This document shows, one piece after another, positions 17,847 through 27,184 of a stretch of 64,000 bases of DNA (its first letter is position 1; every line of letters begins with the position of its first letter). The stretch is from Pseudarthrobacter defluvii. Lineage in GTDB: Bacteria; Actinomycetota; Actinomycetes; Actinomycetales; Micrococcaceae. Position numbers and translations under genes: made by a program. The notes below the pieces were generated by a model. That model was given only the letters and a program-made list of their open reading frames with translations, did no database searches and had not been told where the DNA came from. The stretch covers positions 2,480,001 to 2,544,000 of the forward strand of contig NZ_CP066362.1 in the NCBI RefSeq assembly GCF_030323865.1. The letters run 5' to 3'.

Positions 17847-17863
17847 TTCGGGGACCGGGACAG

Positions 17864-19030
17864 TCAGGGGCGCTGGCCCGCGCCCAGGTTTTTGACGCTG
17901 CCCACCGCCGCCCGGACAGCGGCCGCCGCAGCCGCCAGGTCCTCCTGTGTCACTGAAGCGTCGAAACTGAACCGGACAGCGGTCTGGGCCACCTCGGCGG
18001 AAATCCCCATGGCGGTGAGTACGGGCGACGGCGCATCAGACCCGGCAGCGCACGCCGAGCCGCTGGAGCAGACTACGCCGCGCCGTTCCAGTTCCAGGAG
18101 GACGGACTCGCCGCTGGTTCCAGGGAAGCAGAACGAGGCCACCGACGGGAGTCGTTCCGAGGGGTGGCCGGTAAGGATGGCCTGGGGCACTCCCGCCAGG
18201 ACGGCGCCGATGAACCGGTCACGCAGTGTTTCCACCCGTGCCTGCTGCTCTGGCTGGCGGTCCTGGGCAAGTGTGAGGGCAGTGGCCAGTCCCACCGCTC
18301 CGGCTACGTTTTCGGTGCCGGAACGGCGGCCCCGTTCCTGCCCGCCACCGTGGATGACCGGTTCCAGCCGGACGCGGCTCCGGACGAACAGCGCGCCGCA
18401 GCCTTTGGGTGCACCGAGCTTGTGACCGGAGATGCTCATGGCGTCCACGCCCAGGGAGCTGGTGTCCAGCGGCAGCCAGCCTGCGGCCTGGACGGCGTCC
18501 GTATGGAACGGAACGCCGCGGGCGTGGGCCAGCTCCGCCAGGGCGGGGATGGGCTGGACGGTTCCCACCTCGTTGTTGGCGTACATGATGCTTACCAGGG
18601 CCGTTTCCGGATGCAGCACGGCTGCCAGCGCCTCCGGCGTGACGCGTCCGGTGGCGTCCACCGGCACCACGTCCACGGTAAAGCCGTGGAAGCGTTCCAG
18701 GTACCGGGCGGACTCCTCCACCGCAGGATGTTCAACGGCGCTGATCACTACCCGGTCCAGCTGCGGGCTTGCGGCCTGCCGGGCCAGTGCGATTCCCTTG
18801 ACGGCCAGGTTGTCCGCCTCGGTGCCGCCGGAGGTGAACACCACTTCGCCCTGCCGGCAGCCAAGGACCGCCGCGACTGCCGACCGTGCTCCTGCGAGCG
18901 CCGCTGCGGCCGACTCGCCGAGAGTGTGGTGGCTGGACGGGTTGCCGAACCCGCCGGTGAGGTGGGGCCACATGGCGTCCAGCACTTCCCGGCGGACGGG
19001 GGTGGTGGCGGCTGCGTCGAGGAAGATCAC
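17864..19030 (-). CDS. Cysteine desulfurase (NAD operon associated)
   Basis: 388-residue class V PLP aminotransferase that strips sulfur from cysteine. The PLP lysine is in SGHKLGAPKG (about K204), and the persulfide cysteine lies in SSGSACAAGS (about C327). FTSGGTEADNLAV, HPAVEES and NNEVGTVQPI are typical of IscS/NifS. As the last gene of the nadABC operon, 7 nt after nadC, it very likely supplies sulfur for the 4Fe-4S cluster of NadA, as proposed for the NifS next to nadB in Bacillus. Confidence 0.95.
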   Translation of the reverse strand: MIFLDAAATTPVRREVLDAMWPHLTGGFGNPSSHHTLGESAAAALAGARSAVAAVLGCRQGEVVFTSGGTEADNLAVKGIALARQAASPQLDRVVISAVEHPAVEESARYLERFHGFTVDVVPVDATGRVTPEALAAVLHPETALVSIMYANNEVGTVQPIPALAELAHARGVPFHTDAVQAAGWLPLDTSSLGVDAMSISGHKLGAPKGCGALFVRSRVRLEPVIHGGGQERGRRSGTENVAGAVGLATALTLAQDRQPEQQARVETLRDRFIGAVLAGVPQAILTGHPSERLPSVASFCFPGTSGESVLLELERRGVVCSSGSACAAGSDAPSPVLTAMGISAEVAQTAVRFSFDASVTQEDLAAAAAAVRAAVGSVKNLGAGQRP

Positions 19031-19037
19031 GGCAGCG

Positions 19038-19955
19038 TCACCGGGCGGTCAGTTCGACGTCGAGGCCCAGGTCCAGGGCGGCCACGGTGTGGGTGAGTGC
19101 ACCCACGGAGATGACATCCACGCCCGTGGCGGCAATGGCGCCAACCGTGCCCAGGTTGACGTTGCCGCTGGCTTCCACGCGGGCGCGTCCGGCCACGAGC
19201 GCCACGCCGTCCTTCAGCTCCGGCACCGTGAAGTTGTCCAGCATGATGGTGTCCACTCCCGCGGCCAGCACGGGTTCGATCTGGTCCATGCGGTCCACTT
19301 CCACTTCGAAGTGGGTGGTGTGCCCCAGCTGTGCCTTGGCAGCGAGCAGGAGTTCCGTGAGCTTTGCAGGGTCTCCCCCGGTCATCACCGCGAGGTGGTT
19401 GTCCTTGGCCAGGACGGCGTCGGAGAGGCTGTAGCGGTGGTTCGCTCCGCCGCCGCACCTTACGGCGAAGCGTTCCAGGATCCGCAGGCCGGGCGTGGTC
19501 TTGCGCGTGTCGGTAATGCGGGCCCGGGTTCCCTCGGCGAGGGCCACGTACTCTGCCGTTTTCGTGGCGATGGCGGACATCCGCTGGACCAGGTTCAGCG
19601 CCACCCGTTCTGCCATCAGCACGGAGCGGGCGGTGCCGCTGACCCGCGCGAGGTGCGTGCCGGCGTCGAACGCTTTGCCGTCCGCTACCAGGAGTTCCAC
19701 CTGGGTGTTGGGGTCCACCAGTTGCATGGCGTCCCGGAACACGGTGGCGCCGCTAAGGACGCCGGGCACGCGGGCGTTGAGGACTGCGGTGGCGCGGGCA
19801 TCTGCCGGGATGAGCAGCTGCGAGGTGATGTCGCCACCGGGAGCATCCTCGTCGAAGGCCCGTTCCAGGATCTCCCGAACGGGGGCCGGCGGGAGGGTGA
19901 GGTCCAGCGCCGGGCGCGGGGCGGCAGCGAGGGCGATCACGGCGGGTTCAGTCAT
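19038..19955 (-). CDS. nadC: Quinolinate phosphoribosyltransferase
   Basis: 305 residues. Converts quinolinate and PRPP to nicotinate mononucleotide with loss of CO2, the third de novo NAD step. Motifs: ERAFDEDAPGGDITSQLLIP, MAERVALNLVQRMSAIAT, DTRKTTPGLR, CGGGANHRYSLSDA, and the ordered glycine region near VEASGNVNLGTV. The ATG at 19955 overlaps the end of nadB by 8 nt (coupled translation); a longer frame to 20213 would duplicate nadB coding sequence. Confidence 0.97.
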   Translation of the reverse strand: MTEPAVIALAAAPRPALDLTLPPAPVREILERAFDEDAPGGDITSQLLIPADARATAVLNARVPGVLSGATVFRDAMQLVDPNTQVELLVADGKAFDAGTHLARVSGTARSVLMAERVALNLVQRMSAIATKTAEYVALAEGTRARITDTRKTTPGLRILERFAVRCGGGANHRYSLSDAVLAKDNHLAVMTGGDPAKLTELLLAAKAQLGHTTHFEVEVDRMDQIEPVLAAGVDTIMLDNFTVPELKDGVALVAGRARVEASGNVNLGTVGAIAATGVDVISVGALTHTVAALDLGLDVELTAR

Positions 19956-21729
19956 GGAGCAGGCTCGCTTTCGGGCGGGAAGGACGGGAGGGTTCGGCGT
20001 GTACGGGTTCGTCACTGCGGTAGTGCGCCCCCAGGGAGTCACGGCGGTCAAGGGCGGCAGCGACCAGCAGTTGGGCAGCCAGTAAGAGGTTGCGGTCCTC
20101 GCAGGCAACAGGGTCAGCGGCGGATTCCAGGTCAGGAAGGACGACGGCGGCCCAGGACTCAAGCGTCCGGCCGGCCTCAGCCAACAATTCCCCGGAGCGC
20201 AGCACCCCGGCATGCGAGGTCATCAAAGAACGGAGCGCCCCGCGGGAAAAGGGCTCCCCGGCCCCTTCACTCCCGCCGAAGTTGGACGGCCAACCCCCGG
20301 CGAGCGCACCTGGCCGATCCACCGCACCTTCTAAAGCAGCAGGGACGGTGACGTGCGCACTTGCGTTCCGCGGCAGGGGTGCGGAAGCGTGCGTCAAGCG
20401 GAGGCCGCCCGCGGCCGAGGCAGCACGCGGAGCATCGCTGACGCGGGACGCGTCCCAGCCCCGGTCACCCGAGAGGAAAGATTCAACAGCACGGCGGCCG
20501 AAGACGAGTCCCTCGAGGAGGGAGTTGCTGGCCAGCCGGTTTGCCCCTTGGACGCCCGTGCACGCAACTTCCCCGGCAGCGTAGAGGCCGGGAACGGTGG
20601 TGCGGGCGGAGAGGTCGGTGCGTACCCCGCCCATCCAGTAGTGGGCGGCGGGGGCGACGGGGACCAGTTCGCGGGTCCAGTCGATGCCGGCGTCGAGGGT
20701 TTTGCGGGTGAGGGTGGGGAACCGTTGTTGGAGGAAGCCTGCACCCCTGGCCTGTTCAATGACGCGGGCGTCGAGGTAAACGTGGCCGGTGGGGTCGCCG
20801 AGTTTGGCCAGGTGGAGGGCGATGCTGCGGGAGACGACGTCGCGGGGTGCCAGTTCGGCGTCGGGGTGGTAGGCCTGCATGAACCGGCGTCCGCCGGAGT
20901 CCAGCAGGATGGCCCCTTCGCCGCGGACGGCCTCAGAGATCAGCAGTGGCCCGTCCAGCCGGGCCGGGTGTGCCGTGGCAGAGCTGACCAGGCAGGTGGG
21001 GTGGAACTGGAAGAACTCGAGGTCTGCCACTGCCGCTCCGGCGCGGACGGCGAGCGCCAGTCCGTCGGCGGTGGCAACGGCGGGATTGGTGGTTTGGGCG
21101 AACAGCTGGCCTGCTCCCCCCGTGGCCAGCAGGACGGCGTCCGCGTCCAGGCTGAGGTTCCGGCCGGTGTGCTGGTATTGCACGCCTGCCACCCTTCCGT
21201 TGCGGGTGACGAGCGCAGTGGCGTGGGCATGCGTGAGGACGGCGAGTTTTCCTTCGTCCTGCCGGGACAGCACCGCCTGGATCAGCGCGCCGGCGACGCG
21301 AGCACCCGTCGCGTCGCCGCCTGCGTGCAGAATGCGCGGGGCGCTGTGGGCCGCTTCGAGTCCAAGGGCCGGGCCGTCGTCGTGCGTTGCCCTATCCGTG
21401 CCTGCCTTGGCCTGCCCGGCATCGAAGGCAACCCCGTAGCCCTGCAGGCCGGCGATGTCCTGCCGCGCCTCAGTGCACATCAGCCGGACCGCGGCCTCGT
21501 TGCAGTGCCCGGCCCCGGCGCGCAGGGTGTCCGCGATGTGCGCGGCGACGGTATCCCCCGGGGCAGGTTCGTCGAGGACGGCGGAGATGCCGCCCTGCGC
21601 GTACCAGGTGTTGCTCTGATCCAGCGCGCCTTTGGTCAGCAGCACCACGTCCGCGCCGGCATCGGCGGCAAGTAGTGCGGCGTAGAGGCCTGCGATGCCG
21701 CTTCCGACGACGGCCAGACGGCGCGTCAT
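19948..21729 (-). CDS. nadB: L-aspartate oxidase
   Basis: 593-residue FAD enzyme oxidising L-aspartate to iminoaspartate, the first de novo NAD step, normally handing its unstable product to NadA. FAD site VVGSGIAGLYAALLA at residues 6-20; SNTWYAQGGIS, FFQFHPTCL, SEAVRGEGAIL, DVVSRSIA and GVQGANRLASNSLLEGLVFG are diagnostic. A C-terminal region of about 150 residues is rich in Ala and Pro and only loosely conserved. The ATG overlaps the nadA stop by 1 nt. Confidence 0.97.
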   Translation of the reverse strand: MTRRLAVVGSGIAGLYAALLAADAGADVVLLTKGALDQSNTWYAQGGISAVLDEPAPGDTVAAHIADTLRAGAGHCNEAAVRLMCTEARQDIAGLQGYGVAFDAGQAKAGTDRATHDDGPALGLEAAHSAPRILHAGGDATGARVAGALIQAVLSRQDEGKLAVLTHAHATALVTRNGRVAGVQYQHTGRNLSLDADAVLLATGGAGQLFAQTTNPAVATADGLALAVRAGAAVADLEFFQFHPTCLVSSATAHPARLDGPLLISEAVRGEGAILLDSGGRRFMQAYHPDAELAPRDVVSRSIALHLAKLGDPTGHVYLDARVIEQARGAGFLQQRFPTLTRKTLDAGIDWTRELVPVAPAAHYWMGGVRTDLSARTTVPGLYAAGEVACTGVQGANRLASNSLLEGLVFGRRAVESFLSGDRGWDASRVSDAPRAASAAGGLRLTHASAPLPRNASAHVTVPAALEGAVDRPGALAGGWPSNFGGSEGAGEPFSRGALRSLMTSHAGVLRSGELLAEAGRTLESWAAVVLPDLESAADPVACEDRNLLLAAQLLVAAALDRRDSLGAHYRSDEPVHAEPSRPSRPKASLLHD

Positions 21730-23033
21730 CAGGGCCTCGCAGCGAGCATGCGCTCAAGCGCGATCCTGGCGTTGGCCTGCACGTGGTCGTCAACGGTGAT
21801 GCGGTTGACGACACGGCCGGCCACCAGTTCCTCCAGTACCCAGGCCAGGTAGCCGGGGTGGATGCGGTACATGGTGGAGCACGGGCAGATCACCGGGTCC
21901 AGGCAGAAGATGGTGTGCTGCGGGTACTCGGCCGCAAGCCGGTTCACCATGTTGATCTCGGTGCCGATGGCGAACGTGGTGGGCTCGGTGGCGGCGGCGA
22001 TGGCCTTCTTGATGAAATCCGTGGAACCGGCGGAATCCGCGGCGTCCACCACCTCCATGGGGCACTCGGGGTGCACGATCACCTGGACGCCGGGGAACTC
22101 AGTCCGGGCCTTCTCGATTTGCGCCACGCTGAACCGCTTGTGCACGGAGCAGAACCCGTGCCACAGGATCACGCGGGAGTCCAACAGTGCCTGTTCGTCG
22201 TTGCCGCCCAGGTCCTTGCGCGGGTTCCACATGGGCATCTGCTCCAGCGGCACGCCCAGCGCCTTGGCGGTGTTGCGGCCCAGGTGCTGGTCCGGGAAGA
22301 ACAGCACCCGCTGGGCGCGCCGGAAGGCCCACTCCAGGACCGTCTTTGCGTTGGAGGAAGTGCAGACGATGCCACCGTGTTCGCCGCAGAACGCCTTGAG
22401 GGCTGCGGAGGAGTTCATGTAGGTGACGGGGAGGACCGGGACCCGGCCCTCGGCGTCGGGCTCGGTTCCGAAGATGTCCTCGAGCTGCTCCCAGCATTCC
22501 TCCACCGAGTCCGCGTCCGCCATGTCGGCCATGGAGCAGCCGGCGGCGAGGTTGGGCAGGATGACGGCCTGCTCCGGCGTGGAGAGGATGTCCGCGGTCT
22601 CGGCCATGAAGTGGACGCCGCAGAAGATGATCGCCTCCGCATCCGGCCGGGTGAGTGCCGCGTTGGCCAGCTGGAAGGAGTCGCCCACGAAGTCCGCGTA
22701 CTGGATGACTTCATCGCGCTGGTAGAAGTGGCCCAGGATCACCGCGCGGTCCCCCAGTGCGGCCTTGGCTGCTTTGATGCGCTCCCCGAGCTCGGCGTCG
22801 CTGGCCAGCTTGTATTCTTCGGGAAGCTGGCCCTGGCGCGGCGTGCCGGCCGGGGCCGGATCGGCGCTGGATGCCCCGGGACCGTAGGCCGGTACCCCTG
22901 TAAGCGCCTCGGCCAGGTCGTAGTCCCACGGGCCCTTGGCCAGCGCCGGGCTGCAGGTGCTGCGTTCAGCGGCTGCGCCCTTTTCGGCCTGTTCGCGCGT
23001 GATCAGCTGGATTGCCGTGTTGACGCTGCTCAT
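21729..23033 (-). CDS. nadA: Quinolinate synthase A
   Basis: 434 residues. Condenses iminoaspartate with dihydroxyacetone phosphate to quinolinate using a 4Fe-4S cluster. Cluster cysteines are visible in IIFCGVHFMAE, GIVCTSSNAK and DPVICPCSTMYR. ILGHFYQRDEV, MNSSAALKA, ILWHGFCSVH and HPECP are family motifs. An N-terminal extension of about 80 residues precedes the core, as in other actinobacterial NadA proteins. The start overlaps the nrtR stop (ATGA). Confidence 0.97.
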   Translation of the reverse strand: MSSVNTAIQLITREQAEKGAAAERSTCSPALAKGPWDYDLAEALTGVPAYGPGASSADPAPAGTPRQGQLPEEYKLASDAELGERIKAAKAALGDRAVILGHFYQRDEVIQYADFVGDSFQLANAALTRPDAEAIIFCGVHFMAETADILSTPEQAVILPNLAAGCSMADMADADSVEECWEQLEDIFGTEPDAEGRVPVLPVTYMNSSAALKAFCGEHGGIVCTSSNAKTVLEWAFRRAQRVLFFPDQHLGRNTAKALGVPLEQMPMWNPRKDLGGNDEQALLDSRVILWHGFCSVHKRFSVAQIEKARTEFPGVQVIVHPECPMEVVDAADSAGSTDFIKKAIAAATEPTTFAIGTEINMVNRLAAEYPQHTIFCLDPVICPCSTMYRIHPGYLAWVLEELVAGRVVNRITVDDHVQANARIALERMLAARP

Positions 23034-23794
23034 GGTGTGCTCCTGTTATCTGGGTCAAGGCCTGGCCGGCCGGTAAAGCGGTAGAGGCGTGGCGGGCGGT
23101 GCTTGCCGCCCTGGAGGTATTCCCCGGTTTCTTCGATTTCCGGGGTGGCTTTGAGTTGCCGCCGGAAATTTGCGGGATCCAACTGGCGGTCAAGGATTGC
23201 TTCATAGACTTCGCGGACCTGGGCCAGCGTGAAGTACTCCCCCAGCAGGTGGTACGCCACCGAGCCGTAGGCCAGCTTGTTGCGCAGGCGCCAGAGCGCG
23301 TAGTCCACGATGGCGTTGTGGTCGAACGCCAACTCACCCAGCCGGTCCGCGCGGAACCACTTCACGTTTTCGGACTCGTCCGCGAGGGCTGCTTCCGTAG
23401 GCTGGACCAGGGCCCAGTAGACGATGGAGACGACACGCTGGGTGGGTGAACGGTGGAGTCCGCCGAAGGCGTACAGCTGCTCAAGGTAGCTGGGGGCAAG
23501 GCCGGTGGTCTCCCGCAGGTTCCTGGCGGCGGCGTCCTGGAGCGATTCGTCATGGCTCAGCGGGCCGCCCGGCAAGGCCCACATCCCCTTGAACGGTTCC
23601 CGGATGCGGCGCACCAGGGGAAGCCACAGGGTGGGACGGCCGGAGGTGGCGCTGGGCCGGAGGGCGAAGATCACCGTGGAGATGGCCAGCGACGGCGGCG
23701 CGGCCTGCCGCTCGGAAACATTAGCCGAGCTGTAGTACACCTGTCCCACCACCTTCCATCTTCCTCGACCGCCGGCATTGGACCGGTCGACCAT
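23030..23794 (-). CDS. nrtR: NrtR-type NUDIX transcriptional repressor of NAD synthesis
   Basis: 254 residues: an N-terminal NUDIX fold (LAISTVIFALRP, FKGMWALPGGPL) and a C-terminal winged helix (AYHLLGEYFTLAQVREVYEA, FRRQLKATPEIEETGEY). The Nudix box reads GPLSHDESLQDAAARN then LRETTGL: catalytic glutamates of the consensus REUXEEXGU are replaced, fitting a regulator that binds rather than hydrolyses ADP-ribose-type ligands. NrtR represses nad genes. It heads the operon and overlaps nadA by 4 nt, so it is autoregulated. The start at 23794 lies only 2 nt from the -10 box; GTG at 23752, after GAGGAAG, is a serious alternative. Confidence 0.9.
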   Translation of the reverse strand: MVDRSNAGGRGRWKVVGQVYYSSANVSERQAAPPSLAISTVIFALRPSATSGRPTLWLPLVRRIREPFKGMWALPGGPLSHDESLQDAAARNLRETTGLAPSYLEQLYAFGGLHRSPTQRVVSIVYWALVQPTEAALADESENVKWFRADRLGELAFDHNAIVDYALWRLRNKLAYGSVAYHLLGEYFTLAQVREVYEAILDRQLDPANFRRQLKATPEIEETGEYLQGGKHRPPRLYRFTGRPGLDPDNRSTP

Positions 23795-23798
23795 CAGT

Positions 23799-23818
23799 TA
23801 TAGTCATCTTGACCAAAA
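23799..23818 (-). promoter_or_regulatory. NrtR box overlapping the nad operon promoter
   Basis: An imperfect palindrome centred on GTCA-TCT-TGAC (23803-23813), flanked by TATA and CAAAA. It overlaps a -10 box TATAAC (complement of 23797-23802). A GTCA-N3-TGAC-like core in front of an nrtR-nadABC operon is what known actinobacterial NrtR sites look like. It would block transcription of the whole operon. Confidence 0.6.
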
Positions 23819-24059
23819 CTAATTCTACGGCTGGGCATCCCCTAAAGGGAAATGTTTCTGCCCACGCATTTACGGGCGCGGCCGGGACTGGAGACATTCC
23901 GTCAGCTACGGGCGATCGAACTCCTGCTGCTAATCCCGGTTACCGGTTTCGCCCCCCATTTCGGGGCAGCCGCCCGGAAGCGGTAAATTCAATAGGTCCC
24001 AAAAGGACCCCCGGGCCTCTTACCCCGGACCCATCCAGCCCCAGAAGGTGCACCTGCCC

Positions 24060-25454
24060 ATGACGATGAAGTCTGCCCATACGCCATCAACCACCACACC
24101 AAAGGCCGCAGCCGTCCACAGCATGAAGCCCCGCCAGCTGACCATGATGGGGCTGGGCAGCGCCATAGGAGCGGGGCTGTTCCTGGGGTCCGGTGCCGGA
24201 GTCCAGGCGGCAGGGCCGGCAGTACTCATCTCCTACCTGGTGGCCGGAACGCTGATCATCCTGGTCATGTGGGCCCTTGGTGAGATGGCGGCAGCACACC
24301 CGAACAGCGGGGCCTTCTCCGTGTATGCGCAGCGCGCGCTGGGCCGCACGGCAGGCGCCACCATCGGCTGGCTGTGGTGGCTGCAGCTGGTCGTGGTGAT
24401 CGCGGCCGAGGCCCTGGGCGCGGCCGGGCTGCTGTTCTCCGTGTGGCCAGTAGTCCCGGTCTGGGCCCTGGCGCTGCTGTTCATGGTGGTCTTCACCGCC
24501 ATCAACCTGGCCGGGGTCCGCAACTTTGGCGAGTTCGAGTTCTGGTTCGCCATCCTCAAAGTAGCCGTGATCGTCCTATTCCTCGGAGTTGGTGCAGCGC
24601 TGCTCCTGGGCATGCTCCCCGGCGTCGAGTCTCCCGGCGCGCAGAATCTCACCGGGAACTTTGCGCCGCAGGGTCTGGGCGGCGTTGCTGCTGCCCTGTT
24701 CGTGGTGATCTTCGCGTTTGGCGGAACGGAGATTGTGTCGGTGGCGGCAGCCGAAACCGAGGACCCGGAGCGCAGTGTGGGCAAGGCCATCCGCACGGTG
24801 GTGTGGCGGATCCTCGTGTTCTACATCGGCTCCGTCTTCGTCATCGCCGCCGTCCTTCCCGCCACCTCCAAGAGCCTTGCCTCCCCCTTTGCCGGCGTCC
24901 TGGACGCGGCCCGGATCCCTGGTGCGTCCACCGCCATCACCCTGGTGGCCGTCGTCGCGCTTCTCTCCGCCCTCAATGCCAATCTTTACGGCGCCTCCCG
25001 CATGGTTTACTCGCTGGCCCAGCGGGGCGAGGCGCCCCGTGTCCTGACCCGCCTCAACCGCGCAGGCGTGCCGCTGCCCGCGGTGGCCGTGTCCGTGGCC
25101 TTCGGCTTCGTGGCCACTGTCCTCGAACTCCTGTTCCCGGACCGTATCCTGCCTGCGCTGTTCCAGCTAGTGGGATCGACGTGCCTGGTGGTCTGGGGCA
25201 GCGCCCTGATCTCCCAGCTGATCCTCCGACGGCGGGCAGACCGCGACGGCACCCCGCTGCCCCTGCGGATGAAGGGCTTTCCCGGCCTGACCATCCTGGG
25301 CCTGGTGCTGCTGGGACTCATCTTCGCCGTCGGGTTCAGCGCCGACGCCAGCCGCGTGCAGCTCTTCAGCACTTTCGCCCTGATCGCCGGCATCGCACTG
25401 GCGTGCGCCGTTGGCGCCCGGCTGACCGGCGGGAGGCAGCCTACCAACAGGTAG
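24060..25454 (+). CDS. APC family amino acid permease
   Basis: 464 residues with 12 membrane helices. GLGSAIGAGLFLGSGAGVQAAGPA in helix 1 and ALGEMAAAHPNSGAFSVYA are the hallmarks of the AroP/GabP/CycA amino acid transporter group, which imports amino acids with protons. FAFGGTEIVSVAAAETEDP is the conserved loop after helix 6. The ATG at 24060 follows AGAAGG with 11 nt spacing. The 240-nt gap to divergent nrtR contains the NrtR box near its left end and nothing else clear. The substrate is not determinable. Confidence 0.92.
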   Translation: MTMKSAHTPSTTTPKAAAVHSMKPRQLTMMGLGSAIGAGLFLGSGAGVQAAGPAVLISYLVAGTLIILVMWALGEMAAAHPNSGAFSVYAQRALGRTAGATIGWLWWLQLVVVIAAEALGAAGLLFSVWPVVPVWALALLFMVVFTAINLAGVRNFGEFEFWFAILKVAVIVLFLGVGAALLLGMLPGVESPGAQNLTGNFAPQGLGGVAAALFVVIFAFGGTEIVSVAAAETEDPERSVGKAIRTVVWRILVFYIGSVFVIAAVLPATSKSLASPFAGVLDAARIPGASTAITLVAVVALLSALNANLYGASRMVYSLAQRGEAPRVLTRLNRAGVPLPAVAVSVAFGFVATVLELLFPDRILPALFQLVGSTCLVVWGSALISQLILRRRADRDGTPLPLRMKGFPGLTILGLVLLGLIFAVGFSADASRVQLFSTFALIAGIALACAVGARLTGGRQPTNR

Positions 25455-25535
25455 AGTGGTGCGTACCTTTCCAAGGAAGTCGCACCGACGCGCCGGGCCC
25501 GCCCAGGCGCCGTACCTGATTGGGGAACTGACACC

Positions 25536-26363
25536 ATGAGCGGCAGGCACAGCGGCCAGCAGCAGGCGCACACCGTTGAGGGCACCGACCCGCAGATGTA
25601 TGTGGCGGTCCACGAACCCGCGGCCGACGCAGGGCTTCGGCCCGTCTTGCTGCTGCATGGCTTCTCCTCCTCATCCAAGCTCAACTGGGAGGACACAGGC
25701 TGGGTCTCGGCCCTGCTCGACGCCGGCCGACGGGTGATCACGGTGGACCTGCCCGGTCACGGCCGCAGTGGTGCGCCCGAGGACATGGACTCCTACTCCC
25801 CCAGCCGTATCCGTGCGGACCTGCTGCAGGCAGCGTTCGACGCCGGCGCCCGGCCCTTGCAGGACGGCGATCCTTCCAGCGGGCTGGACGTGGTGGGCTA
25901 TTCCCTGGGCTCCCGGCTCGCCTGGGAGTTTGCGGCAACCCAGCCCGAGCTGGTGCACCGGCTGGTGCTTGGCGGCCCCAACGACTCCGACCCCCTGGCG
26001 GCCTTCGACCTCGTAGCCGCCCAGGACTATCTGGCAGACGGCACGCCGATCAAGGACGAGTCCACCGCCCAGCTGCTCAAGATGGCGCTGCTGCTGCCCA
26101 GCAACAACATCTTCGCGCTCCTGTCGCTCGTGGAGGCCATCAAGGCGGAGCCCTATGACCCGGCCGAAGCGGTCCCCCACGTTCCCATGCTGCTGGTGGC
26201 TGGAGACAAGGACGAACGGGCGGCGACGTTGCCCAAGCTTGCCGAACTCGCCGGCAGCGCGGGGTCCATGGCCGAACAGGTGATCCTTCCGGGCCGGAAC
26301 CACACCAACGCCATCACCAGCAGGGCCTTCAAGCAGGCCGCCATTTCGTTCCTGGCCGTCTGA
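25536..26363 (+). CDS. Alpha/beta hydrolase
   Basis: 275 residues. The oxyanion motif VLLLHGFSSSSKLNWED, the strand VITVDLPGHGRSG, the nucleophile elbow VGYSLGSR and the late histidine in LPGRNHTNAI form a complete alpha/beta hydrolase core. Esterase or lactonase activity on an unknown small molecule is likely. Cytoplasmic. It lies 81 nt after the permease on the same strand and may be co-transcribed. Confidence 0.9.
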   Translation: MSGRHSGQQQAHTVEGTDPQMYVAVHEPAADAGLRPVLLLHGFSSSSKLNWEDTGWVSALLDAGRRVITVDLPGHGRSGAPEDMDSYSPSRIRADLLQAAFDAGARPLQDGDPSSGLDVVGYSLGSRLAWEFAATQPELVHRLVLGGPNDSDPLAAFDLVAAQDYLADGTPIKDESTAQLLKMALLLPSNNIFALLSLVEAIKAEPYDPAEAVPHVPMLLVAGDKDERAATLPKLAELAGSAGSMAEQVILPGRNHTNAITSRAFKQAAISFLAV

Positions 26364-26462
26364 GCGATACCAGTCTGCTGCCGCCGGAAACCAGACAGCA
26401 GCCCTTGAACGTTTGCTGACGACGGGCCGCGGCGGTCAGCGACAGAGCGCCGGGAAGGAAAC

Positions 26463-27110
26463 ATGGGGACGCGTTTCGAGGACCGCACGGAGGGCGGACA
26501 ACGCCTTGCCGCTGCCCTGGCCCAGTTCCGGGAGCGCCCGGACACCGTGGTCCTGGGCCTGGCCCGCGGGGGCATCGCGGTCGCGGCGGCTGCGGCAACG
26601 GCGCTGGGCCTGCCCCTGGGCACCGTCCTGGTGCGCAAGCTGGGGATCCCCGGGCACGAGGAAACCGCGTACGGCGCCCTGGCCCTGGCCCGGGGCCGCA
26701 CGGTCCGGCTGATCAATAAACCGCTGCTGGAGCGGGTCCTGGAACATGGGGTTTCCCGGGAATCGCTGAACGCCGTGGAAGACCGCGAACGGGCCGAACT
26801 GCTCCGCCGGGCGGGGCTTTACCCGGGGGCCGGTATGGACGTAGCGGACAAGACCGTACTCCTGGTGGATGACGGCCTGGCCACCGGCGCCACGATGCGC
26901 GCCGCCGTCGAGGCCGTGCGGGAAGGTGGCGCTGCTGCGGTGATTGCCGCCGCCCCCGTGGGTTCGGTTGATGCCCAGGCGTTACTGGAGCGGGTATGCG
27001 ACGCGGTGGTCTGCCTGCACCTGCCCGGCAAGTTCCGGGCCGTGGGGAGCCACTACCGGCGCTTTCCGCAACTGAGCGACGACGACGCAGTCAGGCTGCT
27101 GGCACAGTAG
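26463..27110 (+). CDS. Phosphoribosyltransferase family protein
   Basis: 215 residues with the PRPP-binding loop VLLVDDGLATGATMRAA and an upstream LARGGIAVA / VRKLGIPGHEETAYGAL segment characteristic of the stand-alone family often annotated as putative phosphoribosyltransferase. The acceptor base is unknown. GGAAGGAAAC directly precedes the ATG. Confidence 0.88.
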   Translation: MGTRFEDRTEGGQRLAAALAQFRERPDTVVLGLARGGIAVAAAAATALGLPLGTVLVRKLGIPGHEETAYGALALARGRTVRLINKPLLERVLEHGVSRESLNAVEDRERAELLRRAGLYPGAGMDVADKTVLLVDDGLATGATMRAAVEAVREGGAAAVIAAAPVGSVDAQALLERVCDAVVCLHLPGKFRAVGSHYRRFPQLSDDDAVRLLAQ

Positions 27111-27123
27111 CAACACCTGGACA

Positions 27124-27162
27124 AACAGCAGGCCCGGACCAAGCGGTCCGGGCCTGCTGTTT
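27124..27162 (+). terminator. Terminator of the phosphoribosyltransferase gene
   Basis: AAACAGCAGGCCCGGACC and its exact complement flank AAGC, beginning 14 nt after the stop and ending in TTT. The complementary A run at the other end could also serve a convergent transcript. Confidence 0.88.
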
Positions 27163-27184
27163 GCGCGCTTGGCGGCGGGTGGGC

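Noticed and set aside
18432..20351. 639-residue plus-strand frame opposite the desulfurase, nadC and nadB
   Set aside because: It is antisense to three firmly identified genes, has low-complexity composition and shows no recognisable motif; it is a high-GC shadow frame.
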